From the NCBI GenBank assembly GCA_038214135.1, contig JBBQSD010000012.1, positions 13,235 to 77,234 of the forward strand: a stretch of DNA of 64,000 nucleotides, read 5' to 3'. The position numbers and the translations under genes were made by a program. Below the pieces are notes generated by a model, which was given only the letters and a program-made list of their open reading frames with translations, ran no database searches and was not told where the DNA came from. Source of the stretch: JANLSE01 sp038214135 (GTDB lineage Bacteria > Chloroflexota > Chloroflexia > Chloroflexales > Roseiflexaceae). This document shows positions 44,711-53,492 of this stretch, piece by piece (position 1 is the first letter of the stretch; every line of letters begins with the position of its first letter).

Positions 44711-44711
44711 T

Positions 44712-45011
44712 ATGGCATCGAATGATTATCAATTATGGTTAGCATCATGGTCGCTGGTTCGTGAGCAATTAGAAGATCAACTTGCACCACTTGGGAGCAA
44801 AGAGATTACAAAATACCTTGATGATCTCGACGCTCATCTTGCGGATATCGCCCGACTGACCTGTGTGGCTGCTGATGAGTTACTCAAAGCTGAGTGTGTG
44901 CAATGCCAACAGCCGCTCAACTTGGCAGAGCTTGCCCAAGGAGTACAACGCTGCCGCTCATGCGCCAAGGCTAAGAAACATGCAATCTCTGTGATATCAC
45001 TCACAGCCTAA
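44712..45011 (+). CDS. Small zinc-ribbon-like protein
   Basis: 99 residues. The first 60 are helical (DYQLWLASWSLVREQL, EITKYLDDLDAHLADIARL). The C-terminal part has two CxxC pairs, CVQCQQPLN and CRSCAKAKK, likely a zinc ribbon. Family not recognised. It lies immediately left of repeat copy a of the toxin-antitoxin island but on the opposite strand to the three modules, so whether it belongs to the island is open. Confidence 0.6.
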   Translation: MASNDYQLWLASWSLVREQLEDQLAPLGSKEITKYLDDLDAHLADIARLTCVAADELLKAECVQCQQPLNLAELAQGVQRCRSCAKAKKHAISVISLTA

Positions 45012-45024
45012 TACGTTTCTTCGT

Positions 45025-45077
45025 GGCATGATAAAACATGTTCCACAAACAGCGGAGTCTTCACCTTCGCCTTAGGC
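45025..45077 (-). repeat. cphA-3'-end repeat, copy a (degenerate)
   Basis: Keeps the element-side part GTGAAGACTCCGCTGTTTGT-like (read on the minus strand, 45041-45068), shared with copies b and c. The part matching the cphA end is decayed (W-N-M-F-Y-H instead of W-K-T-I-I-Y-Y). It begins 6 bases after the VapC stop. Confidence 0.6.
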
Positions 45078-45082
45078 ACACG

Positions 45083-45532
45083 TTAATGCTGGTTTGGGTT
45101 TTCGGTGGCCAGGCCCTCAGCGCGGGCAGCAGCGAGCAAATCGTCATCGGCAGCAATGAACACGAGGCCAGGCAGAATAGCGGCGGCAGTTAATGCGGCG
45201 GCAAGTTGCACCGCATCGTACCCGCGTAAGCGGTGTGCTTGGGTTAGGGTTACGGCACGACTCACCACGTTCAAATCGACAGCAATAATCTGATACTCAA
45301 CATCACAGTGCTGGAGGAGCAATTCGATTGCATCATCACGCTCCCGGCGTGTCGTACCGCCGGTGGCTCGATGTCGTGCTGCCAATGCCGCAGCAACTTC
45401 AACACGCGTAATCTCAGCAACAATAATAACATTGCTAGCAGCAGGGTCGACCACACTTCGTACCCACAAAGTGCCAGCTTCTAGCAAATATCGTTTGGCC
45501 AATGCACTCGAGTCCAGGTAGAAGAAACTCAT
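45083..45532 (-). CDS. vapC: VapC-type PIN-domain toxin
   Basis: 149 residues. PIN acidic residues: Asp in FFYLDSSALAKRY, Glu in EITRVEVAAAL, Asp in RGYDAVQLAAA and Asp in IAADDDLL. These proteins cleave tRNA or rRNA and stop growth. The start overlaps the antitoxin stop by 4 bases (ATGA), the usual coupling. The stop lies 6 bases from a repeat copy, so the module is tightly packed against its boundary. Confidence 0.92.
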   Translation of the reverse strand: MSFFYLDSSALAKRYLLEAGTLWVRSVVDPAASNVIIVAEITRVEVAAALAARHRATGGTTRRERDDAIELLLQHCDVEYQIIAVDLNVVSRAVTLTQAHRLRGYDAVQLAAALTAAAILPGLVFIAADDDLLAAARAEGLATENPNQH

Positions 45533-45849
45533 TCTTTTGGCCCGCGCATCGCAAGCACAAGTTCGCTCAACGAAGGGCCTCCGCCTCGCGCCAGTACGGC
45601 GCTCACCTCTTCCAGCGTTGCTGTTGAGGCAGCAGCTCGCGCTTTTTCTTCCTTACTCAGCTCGGTGAGCAACCCCGCAGCGCGTAGCGCCGCAGTTGCA
45701 CGATCTCGCTCACTCAATGTGGAATTGGTGGCTGATTTCTCAGTCAGCCATTCTTGAACAATGAACTCAATGGTTGTGTGCCGTTGCTGCGCAACCGCAT
45801 TTAAACGTTCATAGACGCTCGTGGGCAGATCAATGGTAATAGTTGTCAT
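45529..45849 (-). CDS. vapB: VapB-type antitoxin (ribbon-helix-helix-like)
   Basis: 106 residues. The N-terminus TTITIDLPTSVYERLNAVA is a ribbon-helix-helix-type DNA-binding start; the C-terminal part (EEVSAVLARGGGPSLSELVLA) would wrap the toxin. A TACAAT box at 45950-45955 on the minus strand may be its promoter; the same TACAATAAGC string precedes the MNT gene of the third module. Confidence 0.8.
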   Translation of the reverse strand: MTTITIDLPTSVYERLNAVAQQRHTTIEFIVQEWLTEKSATNSTLSERDRATAALRAAGLLTELSKEEKARAAASTATLEEVSAVLARGGGPSLSELVLAMRGPKE

Positions 45850-46044
45850 TAGTTTATTCCGATCGTTTCACAAGCGTTAAGCTATCAGCCGTCAGCTTTC
45901 AGTAGCCTACTGATGCCATCATATGCTTGTATCCAGTATTATTACGCTTATTGTAGCACTTGCTCCGTGCGCTAGCTGGATCGCTAGCGGTATAAGGCTG
46001 GCGTATTCGATACCCCTACTCGTCCTTCTGCGAATCGCTCGGTT

Positions 46045-46100
46045 GCAGCTTACCATAATAAATGATTGTCTTCCACAAGGAGCGGATTCTGCACCTTCGT
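46045..46100 (-). repeat. cphA-3'-end repeat, copy b
   Basis: On the minus strand the core reads W-K-T-I-I-Y-Y-G-K-L-Q and continues to a stop as PSDSQKDE. This is a full alternative C-terminus for the CphA-like protein, whose own end is SGDSERNLANE. The element-side part (GTGCAGAATCCGCTCC) resembles copies a and c. It starts right at the HepT stop codon. Confidence 0.8.
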
Positions 46101-46104
46101 TGGA

Positions 46105-46473
46105 CTAGTCAATCTCTCCGGAAGCAATACGCTCCTGGCGAATCACCTCGGCAAGCGGACCCAGGAGCGCAGGTACATCGTGGGTAGCGGTCTGCCAGAG
46201 GATATCGAGATCCACGGTGTCGTATCCGTGAATGAGCCGGTCACGCATTCCTGCAATCAACCGCCAGGGAATCTCTCGATGCCGATCGCGCACATCCTCC
46301 GGCAGGCGCTTCACCGCTTCACCCGCTACTTCCAGCGCGCGTGTGACGGCATAGATAGTTTTGATATCATCGTGAAATCCATCCAGATCAAGCCCCTGAA
46401 GGAACGCGCCAATGGCGCCAAGCGCGGTGACGATATCATCAAGATAGTCCAAATAAGTCCGTTGCGAGGTCAT
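46105..46473 (-). CDS. hepT: HepT-type (DUF86/HEPN) toxin
   Basis: 122 residues, all-helical HEPN fold with the RNase motif R-x4-6-H in MRDRLIHGYDTVD. The end is ALLGPLAEVIRQE. The start overlaps the MntA stop by 4 bases. In studied pairs MntA AMPylates a tyrosine next to the HEPN motif to silence HepT; the tyrosine in HGYDT is present. The stop codon touches the repeat b region. Confidence 0.92.
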   Translation of the reverse strand: MTSQRTYLDYLDDIVTALGAIGAFLQGLDLDGFHDDIKTIYAVTRALEVAGEAVKRLPEDVRDRHREIPWRLIAGMRDRLIHGYDTVDLDILWQTATHDVPALLGPLAEVIRQERIASGEID

Positions 46474-46793
46474 ATGACCACCAACTCATTCAGCACGCGT
46501 GCAGCGATCCGTGGCCGGAGCGCACTCTTGACCGCCAGGTCGACCTTGATACCAAGCAGCGCGCCAAGCTCATCCTCCAGTTGAACTAACGTCAGCAAGC
46601 TTGGTGTCTTCGTAAATGATACGAGCAGATCAAGGTCACTATCAGGGCGCTGCTGATTACGTACATAGGAGCCAAATACTCCCAACTCATGAATGTGATA
46701 GCGCTCAATCAAATGATGACGCAGCGCACGAAGCCGCACGATATAACGCGTTACGGGCCAATCGCGTTTGAGGTCGACATCTATGACGGTCAT
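46470..46793 (-). CDS. mntA: MntA-type nucleotidyltransferase antitoxin
   Basis: 107 residues, minimal nucleotidyltransferase. The motif GSYVRNQQRPDSDLDLLVSF supplies GSx10DxD, and the third Asp is in IKVDLAVK. It would transfer AMP to HepT and so act as antitoxin. It lies just before HepT, with an ATGA overlap. No clear promoter was seen in the 330 bases upstream. Confidence 0.9.
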   Translation of the reverse strand: MTVIDVDLKRDWPVTRYIVRLRALRHHLIERYHIHELGVFGSYVRNQQRPDSDLDLLVSFTKTPSLLTLVQLEDELGALLGIKVDLAVKSALRPRIAARVLNELVVI

Positions 46794-47125
46794 CGGACTC
46801 TACTCCTCTCACTGGTTTGTCGCCATCGAGACCGCCACGACGTGCGATCTTCGGCTGACCTCAGTGTAGTCAAGCGTGTCGCGATTCTCGATAAAGACCA
46901 GTAGCTTCTCACCGGTGTGCCAGATATACTTGCTAAGCATCAGCGACTGCCGCAACACCAACGCAGTTCAGACAATCTGTGCTCGCAGTCGGTGCGCTTG
47001 GCTACTCAACGTGCACTATTATGTGTGGATTCTACCATACGATCTATCGGCAGGGATAGTTGAGAAGAGAGCTGTTTACCATCATGACCAACCTTGTGAC
47101 CCACGTTACTCCAAATTGCCCTGTG
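46794..47125. other. Intergenic stretch between second and third modules
   Basis: I see no gene, repeat or clear promoter. The right end (47111-47126) belongs to repeat copy c and encodes its alternative C-terminus KPQGNLE with TAA. Confidence 0.4.
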
Positions 47126-47185
47126 GCTTACCATAATAGATTATGGTCTTCCAGAAAGCGCGGAGTCTTCACCTTCGGCTTCTTA
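47126..47185 (-). repeat. cphA-3'-end repeat, copy c
   Basis: On the minus strand W-K-T-I-I-Y-Y-G-K is followed by PQGNLE and a stop, another replacement C-terminus. The element side (GTGAAGACTCCGCGCTTTC) is nearly identical to copy a. The core CTTACCATAATA...TTATGGTCTTCCA matches the live gene end at 48271-48297. Confidence 0.8.
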
Positions 47186-47386
47186 GCATGACTTTATCTA
47201 TTTTCGTTCAACAAAGGTACTATAATCAAGCGCAAAGCGTTTGAGTGCAGAACGCGCAACGATTCGGCATTGCCATGCTCTACGCCGAATCAGGTGGCGC
47301 GATCGATCAGACCACCTCTATAGGGGTTAGGAGTTGATCAGAATGCGACGTCCTGAACTCCTGACTCCTCCTAGAAACAGAAGCGG

Positions 47387-47794
47387 CTATGGATTATTTG
47401 GATGGAGCGCCTGCGGAACCAGCGCTAAAATAACTGTGCGAACTTGGTTAGCGATTGCCATCGCTTCCAATGCTGTTGCCTGATCTGGCCAAAATGCTGC
47501 ATCATAGCGAAGTTGCACTGCATAGGGCGTGAGTATCGTAACATCGCAGAGACCAAGATCAAATGCTGGATTTGCTGTTTTGCATATAAGTTCAAGCTGT
47601 TCCAGGTTATGCGTAAATGGAAAAGGCTGCTGAAGAAAGGAGAGATACCCTTTCAGGTATTTCTCGGCAGCCTGTTGCGCATGAAAGCAGGCAGTATCAT
47701 ATGGCCCATTCGAATGGGCAACTAACTCAGCCGTGCCAAGATCACTATTCCCCTTTGTGAACCAACCGCGAATAAGATCAGCGTACGTGCTCAT
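47387..47794 (-). CDS. HEPN-domain protein (toxin-like)
   Basis: 135 residues from ATG 47794; the longer frame has no ribosome site. A substrate-binding HEPN type: LGTAELVAHSNGPYDTACFH, then AQQAAEKYLKGYLSFL, with the family's conserved KYLK helix. The strict R-x4-6-H motif of HepT is not obvious, so RNase activity is uncertain. It overlaps the MNT gene by 17 bases. Confidence 0.82.
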   Translation of the reverse strand: MSTYADLIRGWFTKGNSDLGTAELVAHSNGPYDTACFHAQQAAEKYLKGYLSFLQQPFPFTHNLEQLELICKTANPAFDLGLCDVTILTPYAVQLRYDAAFWPDQATALEAMAIANQVRTVILALVPQALHPNNP

Positions 47795-48149
47795 ACAGCA
47801 CTTTCCCTTCACGGAGGATGGTGGTAATAAATGCCTGAGGAACTGTCGCCCACTCATCTACTTCGGATGGCGTCCACACGACAATATCTTTGGCTGGGTA
47901 CAATCCAGCCAATGCTCGCAAATAGTGCGATGCACGACGGTAGCGCGGCATATTCGAGTCTTCAATAATCAGAATATCGATATCACTGGTCGAACTCGCA
48001 TCGCCACGCGCATGTGAACCAAACAGGATAACGCGCTGTGGGTTGCCCACTGAACGAATACGTTGCACGAGCTCATCAAGTAAGGAATTTGTGACTGGCG
48101 GAAATGGTACAGGTATTGCTCGTTGTGGATGATATTGTTGAACGTCCAT
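47778..48149 (-). CDS. MNT-type nucleotidyltransferase
   Basis: 123 residues. GSHARGDASSTSDIDILI gives GSx10DxD and AKDIVVW carries the third Asp. Paired with the HEPN gene, it would act as antitoxin or modifying partner. A TACAATAAGC promoter-like string lies at 48186-48195 on the minus strand, 37 bases upstream, shared with the VapB leader. Confidence 0.85.
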   Translation of the reverse strand: MDVQQYHPQRAIPVPFPPVTNSLLDELVQRIRSVGNPQRVILFGSHARGDASSTSDIDILIIEDSNMPRYRRASHYLRALAGLYPAKDIVVWTPSEVDEWATVPQAFITTILREGKVLYEHVR

Positions 48150-48228
48150 CGATACCTCCCATGCCGCGAGCCAGTACGCTCATATGCTTATTGTATCATC
48201 TGCTTGGCTTGGTAGCCGTGGATCATCA

Positions 48229-50949
48229 CTATTCATTGGCAAGATTACGCTCTGAGTCGCCCGACTGCAACTTACCATAATAAATTATGGTCTTCCATAC
48301 CGGAGTAATATTATCGGCAAACACGATCAGCAGATCGCCTGCTTCCCCGAGGCTGAGGGCATGCCGTACTGCCGCCCGCTCATCGAGCACAGTGATGATC
48401 TTCTCCTCTGGGAACCCAGCCGCGATTGCTGCTTCACGAATGATCGCTGCAATCGCCCCATCCTTGCGCCCGCGCCGGTCGTCGTCCTCTTTGAGCACCA
48501 TAATATCGAACATGCTGCTGGCGATCTGCCCAGCCTCGCGCAGGTCGATATCGCGGCGATCACCAGGGGCCGACATCACGCCAATCACGCGTTTGTACCC
48601 AGGTCGCAAGCGATCAATCAGATCGCGCATGGCTCGGAATGCGGCCGGGTTGTGGGCATAATCGACAATTACGCGGAAGGGGTGCTCATCGAACACATTT
48701 AAGCGGCCAGGAGCCTGGAAGAAGGTCGTCGTGAAGGTTCGTAGCCCCTGCTTGATGTTCTCGACACTCACGCCGCGTGCATAGGCGATTGCAGTGGCGG
48801 CCAGGGCATTGGCGACATTATGTAATGCTTTGCCCTCAATCGTCGCGGGGATCAGGTGCGTCCATAATAACGGAATATATTGTTCGGCATCATAGATCGC
48901 GATCATATCGCCACGCACGCCCGGTTGCAGCACAACCGCCGTTCCGCCACGAGCAATATGATTGCGCACCAGATCGCTGGCACTCTCGCTGCCGTGCATG
49001 CTGAAATACACGATCCGCCCACTTGCGCTTTCGGCCATCGCCACCACCAACGGGTCGTCGGCATTCAACACGCTGGCGCCATCGCTACGGACGACTTCCA
49101 CAACCAGAGATTTGACCTGCGCGATCTCTTCGATCGTATTCACACCCCGCAACCCTAAATGGTCGTTGGTGACATTCAGGACCGCGCCGACATCACAGAC
49201 ATCAAATCCCAGCCCTTCGCGCAGAATGCCACCACGCGCCGTTTCGAGCACCGCTGAATCAATTGTCGGATCTTTGAGAACGGTTCGGGCACTCCACGGG
49301 CCGGTCATATCGCCCTTTAGATACGGCTGCCCATCAATATAAATCCCATCGGTGGTCGTCAGGCCAACCCGCTCGCCACACATCTTCAGAATATGGGCGA
49401 CCATGCGAGCCGTTGTGGTTTTACCATTCGTGCCAGTCAGCGCCACAATCGGAATCCGCGATGGCGCTCCCGGTGGGAACAGCATGTTGATCACCGGTTT
49501 GGCCACATTGCGCGGTGTGCCCTGGCTTGGCTGCAGATGCATGCGAAACCCAGGGCCAGCGTTGATCTCGACAATCCCACCACCAACATCGCGCAGTGAT
49601 TGGCTGATATCGGGGGTGATAATATCGATTCCAGCGACATCCAGGCCAATCACGAGTGCGGCGCGGCGAGCGATCTCACGGGTTTCATAGCTAATCTCGG
49701 CGGTTCGATCAATCGCCGTGCCGCCCGTACTCAGATTAGCAGTGCTGGCCAGAAAGAACTTCTCACCCGGCTTCAGGATCGTATCGAGCGTGTATCCAGC
49801 CCGCACGAGCAACATCTCGCTCTGATGCGTCATCTTGATCTTGGTCAGCACCTTCTCGTGCCCAAACCCACGCCGTGGATCACGGTTGATGATCTCAACC
49901 AACTCCTGAATGCGATGCGTGCCATCACCAACCACATGCGCCGGAACTCGTTCGGCAACCGCGACAACATCGCCATTGATCACCAGCACACGGTAATCCT
50001 TGCCATGCAAAAAGGTCTCGACAAGCACACTCGCTGTGTACTCGGCGGCGATCCGGTAGCCAGCAACCACCTCTTCGCTGCTCATCAGGTTCAGCGAAAT
50101 GCCACGCCCATGGCTCACATCGAGTGGCTTAACAACCAGCGGAAAACCGAGGACTTCGGCAGCCTCAGCCGCCTCCACCTCGCTACGCACAAGCCGATGG
50201 CGCGGCGTCGGAATGCCAACATCACTGAGCAGCTTGATCGTCAACTCTTTGTCGCTGGCCGTCTCAACCGCAATATTCGATGTTTTGCCGGTGACGGAAG
50301 AGCGAATGCGCTGCTGATATTTGCCATAGCCAAGCTGCACCAGGCTATGCTCATCGAGGCGGATGGCCGGAATATCGCGCTTCCTGGCTTCATTCACCAG
50401 CGATGCGGTTGTCGGCCCCAGAACGATATCCTGGGCACGGCTGATCAGCGAATCGCGTTCAGTTGTAAAATCGAATGTCGCCTGTTCCTGGCTCGAAAGC
50501 GCACTCGGAAGATCCGCTGGCAGCAGGCTACGAATCAGTTTGATCGCTAGTTCGCCAGCCTCCAGGCCAACCACTTCCTCGATATACGAGTACACAACAT
50601 GGTAGACGCCCGGCTTCCCAGCGACAGAACGGGTCTTGCCAAATGTCACCGGCGTTCCCGCCAGGCATTGCAGTTCAATCGCCACATGCTCGCTCACATG
50701 GCCCATCCAAGTGCCATATGTCCCATCGCGATTGAGATCGGAGAGCCGCCGAATGAAGCCGCCCGGTTCGCTATACGAACACCCATGTACCTGCAGTGTC
50801 GGAATAAGCTCGACAAGCCGCTCATTGAAGCCAGGGATACGCGCCGATGGCCATTCCTCCAACTCCTCCAGATCCAGGGTAATCCGAACGACAGGACGGT
50901 AGCCATACGGGCTAGGGCCGCGAAACACGCGTGTCTCAAGCACCTTCAT
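48229..50949 (-). CDS. cphA: Cyanophycin synthetase-like protein (ATP-grasp plus Mur ligase)
   Basis: 906 residues, full length for CphA. The N-terminal part (MKVLETRVFRGPSPYGYRP, HVSEHVAIELQCLAG) and an ATP-grasp domain (FPLVVKPLDVSHGRGI, EINAGPGFRMH) precede a Mur-ligase domain with P-loop VALTGTNGKTTTARM and VIVDYAHNPAAF. CphA polymerises Asp and Arg into cyanophycin, a nitrogen store. No cyanophycinase gene is nearby, so a CphA-like ligase with another substrate is possible. The last codons (from W-K-T-I-I-Y-Y-G-K on) are duplicated three times downstream, with variant ends. Confidence 0.9.
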   Translation of the reverse strand: MKVLETRVFRGPSPYGYRPVVRITLDLEELEEWPSARIPGFNERLVELIPTLQVHGCSYSEPGGFIRRLSDLNRDGTYGTWMGHVSEHVAIELQCLAGTPVTFGKTRSVAGKPGVYHVVYSYIEEVVGLEAGELAIKLIRSLLPADLPSALSSQEQATFDFTTERDSLISRAQDIVLGPTTASLVNEARKRDIPAIRLDEHSLVQLGYGKYQQRIRSSVTGKTSNIAVETASDKELTIKLLSDVGIPTPRHRLVRSEVEAAEAAEVLGFPLVVKPLDVSHGRGISLNLMSSEEVVAGYRIAAEYTASVLVETFLHGKDYRVLVINGDVVAVAERVPAHVVGDGTHRIQELVEIINRDPRRGFGHEKVLTKIKMTHQSEMLLVRAGYTLDTILKPGEKFFLASTANLSTGGTAIDRTAEISYETREIARRAALVIGLDVAGIDIITPDISQSLRDVGGGIVEINAGPGFRMHLQPSQGTPRNVAKPVINMLFPPGAPSRIPIVALTGTNGKTTTARMVAHILKMCGERVGLTTTDGIYIDGQPYLKGDMTGPWSARTVLKDPTIDSAVLETARGGILREGLGFDVCDVGAVLNVTNDHLGLRGVNTIEEIAQVKSLVVEVVRSDGASVLNADDPLVVAMAESASGRIVYFSMHGSESASDLVRNHIARGGTAVVLQPGVRGDMIAIYDAEQYIPLLWTHLIPATIEGKALHNVANALAATAIAYARGVSVENIKQGLRTFTTTFFQAPGRLNVFDEHPFRVIVDYAHNPAAFRAMRDLIDRLRPGYKRVIGVMSAPGDRRDIDLREAGQIASSMFDIMVLKEDDDRRGRKDGAIAAIIREAAIAAGFPEEKIITVLDERAAVRHALSLGEAGDLLIVFADNITPVWKTIIYYGKLQSGDSERNLANE
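48268..48297 (-). repeat. cphA-3'-end repeat, copy d (within the live gene)
   Basis: Codons for W-K-T-I-I-Y-Y-G-K-L-Q in the intact gene. This is the presumed attachment core: about 27 bases are shared with copies b and c, while the sequence upstream (host gene) is not shared. Confidence 0.75.
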
Positions 50950-51390
50950 GGGTAAACTCCAATGATACTAACCAGAATTCAGAAGCCAGGATTCAGAAGT
51001 CAGAATATAGAGCCAAGAGCCAACAACCCAGAACCTATCTTTCATTATTCTTTTTTGAATAGATCTCGGTGGCTGGTGTGAGCATATGCCGCTCTTCCCG
51101 CCATGCGTGCTCCGGCAGCGCCGCCGTGTACTGCTAGGTTGGGGTGTTTGGTACACATTCTGGGCATTGCTGGGCTTCTCCCGCTCCCTTTCTCCGCCCT
51201 AATGGCTTTCGACAATCAAAACCCGTAACGTGCTGTGGCCGATGTGGAGTGCGCAAGCATGGCTTGCGCTGCGGCAGCATAGCTGCCGCACTCCAAAAAA
51301 ACTACGACCGATCATGTCGTCAACCTTGATTAACTGTTCGCAACCAAAAAAATGAGTGAGCATCTTTAATTCTGACTCCTGACTTCTGAC
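50950..51390. repeat. Intergenic region with dispersed repeats
   Basis: No gene supported. CAGAATTCAGAAGCCAGGAT-like direct repeats (50972-51000) and their complement TTCTGACTCCTGACTTCTGA (51369-51388) bracket the region. The GATGTGGAGTGCG element (51241-51294) repeats that at 22246-22300. Confidence 0.55.
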
Positions 51391-52323
51391 TTAGCTCTCC
51401 ATAATCTGCAATTCCTCAACATCCGCCCCGCTTGGCTTGCGTTTGCGAATAAACCTCGGCAACGCCAGCAGCCCATCGAATTGCCCACGTAGCCGTGCGC
51501 GGGCGGCAGGCTCGCGGATATGCACAAGCGAATGCAGCGCAAAACCCAACTGCGAACGCAGCAATGCTGGCCAATACGAACGCAGCAGTGCCTGCGGCAT
51601 ATTTTTGGCCCACACCAAGGCAAAATTGCGCCCGCAATAATAGCTTGCCAAATTGCCGCCGCCGGTCGCGCTCAAGCGATGGTAGACCACCGCCTGCGGC
51701 AGATAGATCGTTCGCATGCCATGCAGCCGCGCCCGCAGATTCAGATCGACATCCTCACAATACATGCCAAGATCTTCATCAAGCACCCGCCCCTGTTCCG
51801 CCAAAATTGTCAGATCCGCCCGCCGATAGGCCGCCGCCCCGGCACACGGCCCAAACACCTCTTCGACGGCATCATACTGCCCGCGATCACGCTCCCACAC
51901 GCCCCGGCTACCCGGCACGCCATTGGCGCGATAGAAATCGCCAGCCGAATGAAGATGATCACGCCTATCGAACAACAGGAGTTTACTGGCAGCAAAACTA
52001 AAGGCCGGGTAGCGCTCCAACCCGCCAACCAACCGCTCCAGCCATTGCGGAATCGCCTCGGTATCGTTATTCAGCAACACGACAATCTCGGCATTGGTTG
52101 CAGCCAACCCAGCATTCACAGCAACCGTGAGCCCGCGATTGCGTGGCAGCGCCAGCACACGAACTTCTGGGTAATTGCGCGCCAGCAGTGCCAGCGAATC
52201 ATCGGTCGAGCCATCGTCCACAACCGTCACAACAAAATCGCGGCGGGTCTGGCGGCGCAACGAATCCAGGCAGGTTGGCAGCAGCGCCATTCCATTAAAA
52301 TTCGGGATAATAATATCAATCAT
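51391..52323 (-). CDS. Family 2 glycosyltransferase
   Basis: 310 residues. GT-A fold: DIIIPNFNGMALLPTCLDSL, TVVDDGSTDDS and VVLLNNDTEAIPQWL (the metal-binding DxD is N-D-T here); later GPCAGAAAYRR and EDVDLNLRARLHGM. Similar enzymes add rhamnose or other sugars to surface glycans. The RmlD gene directly upstream supports use of dTDP-rhamnose. No membrane helices beyond a weak C-terminal amphipathic stretch. Confidence 0.9.
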   Translation of the reverse strand: MIDIIIPNFNGMALLPTCLDSLRRQTRRDFVVTVVDDGSTDDSLALLARNYPEVRVLALPRNRGLTVAVNAGLAATNAEIVVLLNNDTEAIPQWLERLVGGLERYPAFSFAASKLLLFDRRDHLHSAGDFYRANGVPGSRGVWERDRGQYDAVEEVFGPCAGAAAYRRADLTILAEQGRVLDEDLGMYCEDVDLNLRARLHGMRTIYLPQAVVYHRLSATGGGNLASYYCGRNFALVWAKNMPQALLRSYWPALLRSQLGFALHSLVHIREPAARARLRGQFDGLLALPRFIRKRKPSGADVEELQIMES

Positions 52324-52348
52324 ATAATATAGTAAATAGCCGCAGGCT

Positions 52349-53182
52349 TTAGTCTGCGGTTTCTAAATACGCCCCAACGGCCTCCTGCCAGGGACGCAGG
52401 GTTATTCCGATATCAGCAGCAGCAATATTATGCAGCGGCGTATACGCAGGAACAAGGCTATCGCGTTTATAATCGGCCAGCTTGATCGGGTTGAGGGTGA
52501 CATTAGTTCTGCCAGCCTGGCGCAGCACCTCGGCTGCCAGATCATAGCGCGAACAGTGGCCCTGATTGACGATATGATAGCTGCCATAATACTCAGTCTC
52601 GATCAACTGGGCAATTGCGAGCGCAACATCGGCACTATAGGTCGGGCTGCCAATCTCATCGGCCACCATGGAAAGTGTATCGCGCTCGGATGCCAGCCGC
52701 AGCACGGTACGAATGAAGTTGCGTTCACCGCCATACAGCCACGCAACGCGGGCAATATAATATTCCCCGAGCAACTCACGAACAGCCTGTTCACCAACAT
52801 ATTTAGAACGGCCATAGGCATTGATCGGGGTGGCTACATCGTATTCGAAATAGGGGCTACTCGCGCTGCCATCGAAGACTTCATTAGTGCTGATATAGAC
52901 CATTTGGGCACCAATCTGGCGGCAAGCCATGGCCACATAGCGGGTGCCCAGGCCATTGACCCGATAGGCTCGTTGTGGGTCGCGGGCGCAACCATCGACA
53001 TTTGTGTAGGCAGCCGGATGAATCACAAGATCCGCGTCTGTTGCCGCAATAACCGCAACACAACGCGGATCGCCAAGTTCGAGTTCGGCGTGCCCAAGCG
53101 CAATGATCTCGTGGCTAGCGGCAAGCACCTGCTGAAGCGCCTGCCCAAGCTGCCCAGAAGCACCCGTAATTGCGATTCGCAT
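52349..53182 (-). CDS. rmlD: dTDP-4-dehydrorhamnose reductase
   Basis: 277 residues from ATG 53182 (the frame opens at 53200). Rossmann start MRIAITGASGQLGQAL, YISTNEVFDG, and the catalytic Y-x3-K in NAYGRSKYVGE, of the extended SDR family. It reduces dTDP-4-keto-rhamnose to dTDP-L-rhamnose with NAD(P)H. The other rml genes are not in the window. It lies 25 bases upstream of the glycosyltransferase gene, likely one operon for surface polysaccharide. Confidence 0.9.
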   Translation of the reverse strand: MRIAITGASGQLGQALQQVLAASHEIIALGHAELELGDPRCVAVIAATDADLVIHPAAYTNVDGCARDPQRAYRVNGLGTRYVAMACRQIGAQMVYISTNEVFDGSASSPYFEYDVATPINAYGRSKYVGEQAVRELLGEYYIARVAWLYGGERNFIRTVLRLASERDTLSMVADEIGSPTYSADVALAIAQLIETEYYGSYHIVNQGHCSRYDLAAEVLRQAGRTNVTLNPIKLADYKRDSLVPAYTPLHNIAAADIGITLRPWQEAVGAYLETAD

Positions 53183-53492
53183 CCATTCCCCTGGCCTCAT
53201 GGCCGTGGATCATTCCAACGCATGTCAGTATGATCCCCATGATAGGAGATTGGCGCGGGCACGTCAAATCTGGTAGGTCTGATTTCCCTCACCCCAACCC
53301 CTCGCCCACACGGGAAGAGGGGCGCGAACGACGCTCAATGGATCTGCGCCCCTTCTCCCTGGCAATGGCAGAAAGGGCTGGGGGATGAGGGCCGCTCAGG
53401 TGTTCGCCGTTATCCATCGTCGTGGGCAGACACATCGGTCTGCCCCTACACAATCTGCGTCATCTGCGCAATCTGCGGATATGACCAACCCC
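53183..53492. repeat. Intergenic region with C-rich repeat
   Basis: No gene. It holds the CCCCAACCCCTCGCCC family (about 53286-53385, with a purine-rich partner) and an ATCTGCGTCATCTGCGCAAT stretch (53453-53475), both seen elsewhere. Confidence 0.55.

Noticed and set aside
49600..50550. 316-codon plus-strand frame
   Set aside because: Antisense shadow of the CphA-like gene.
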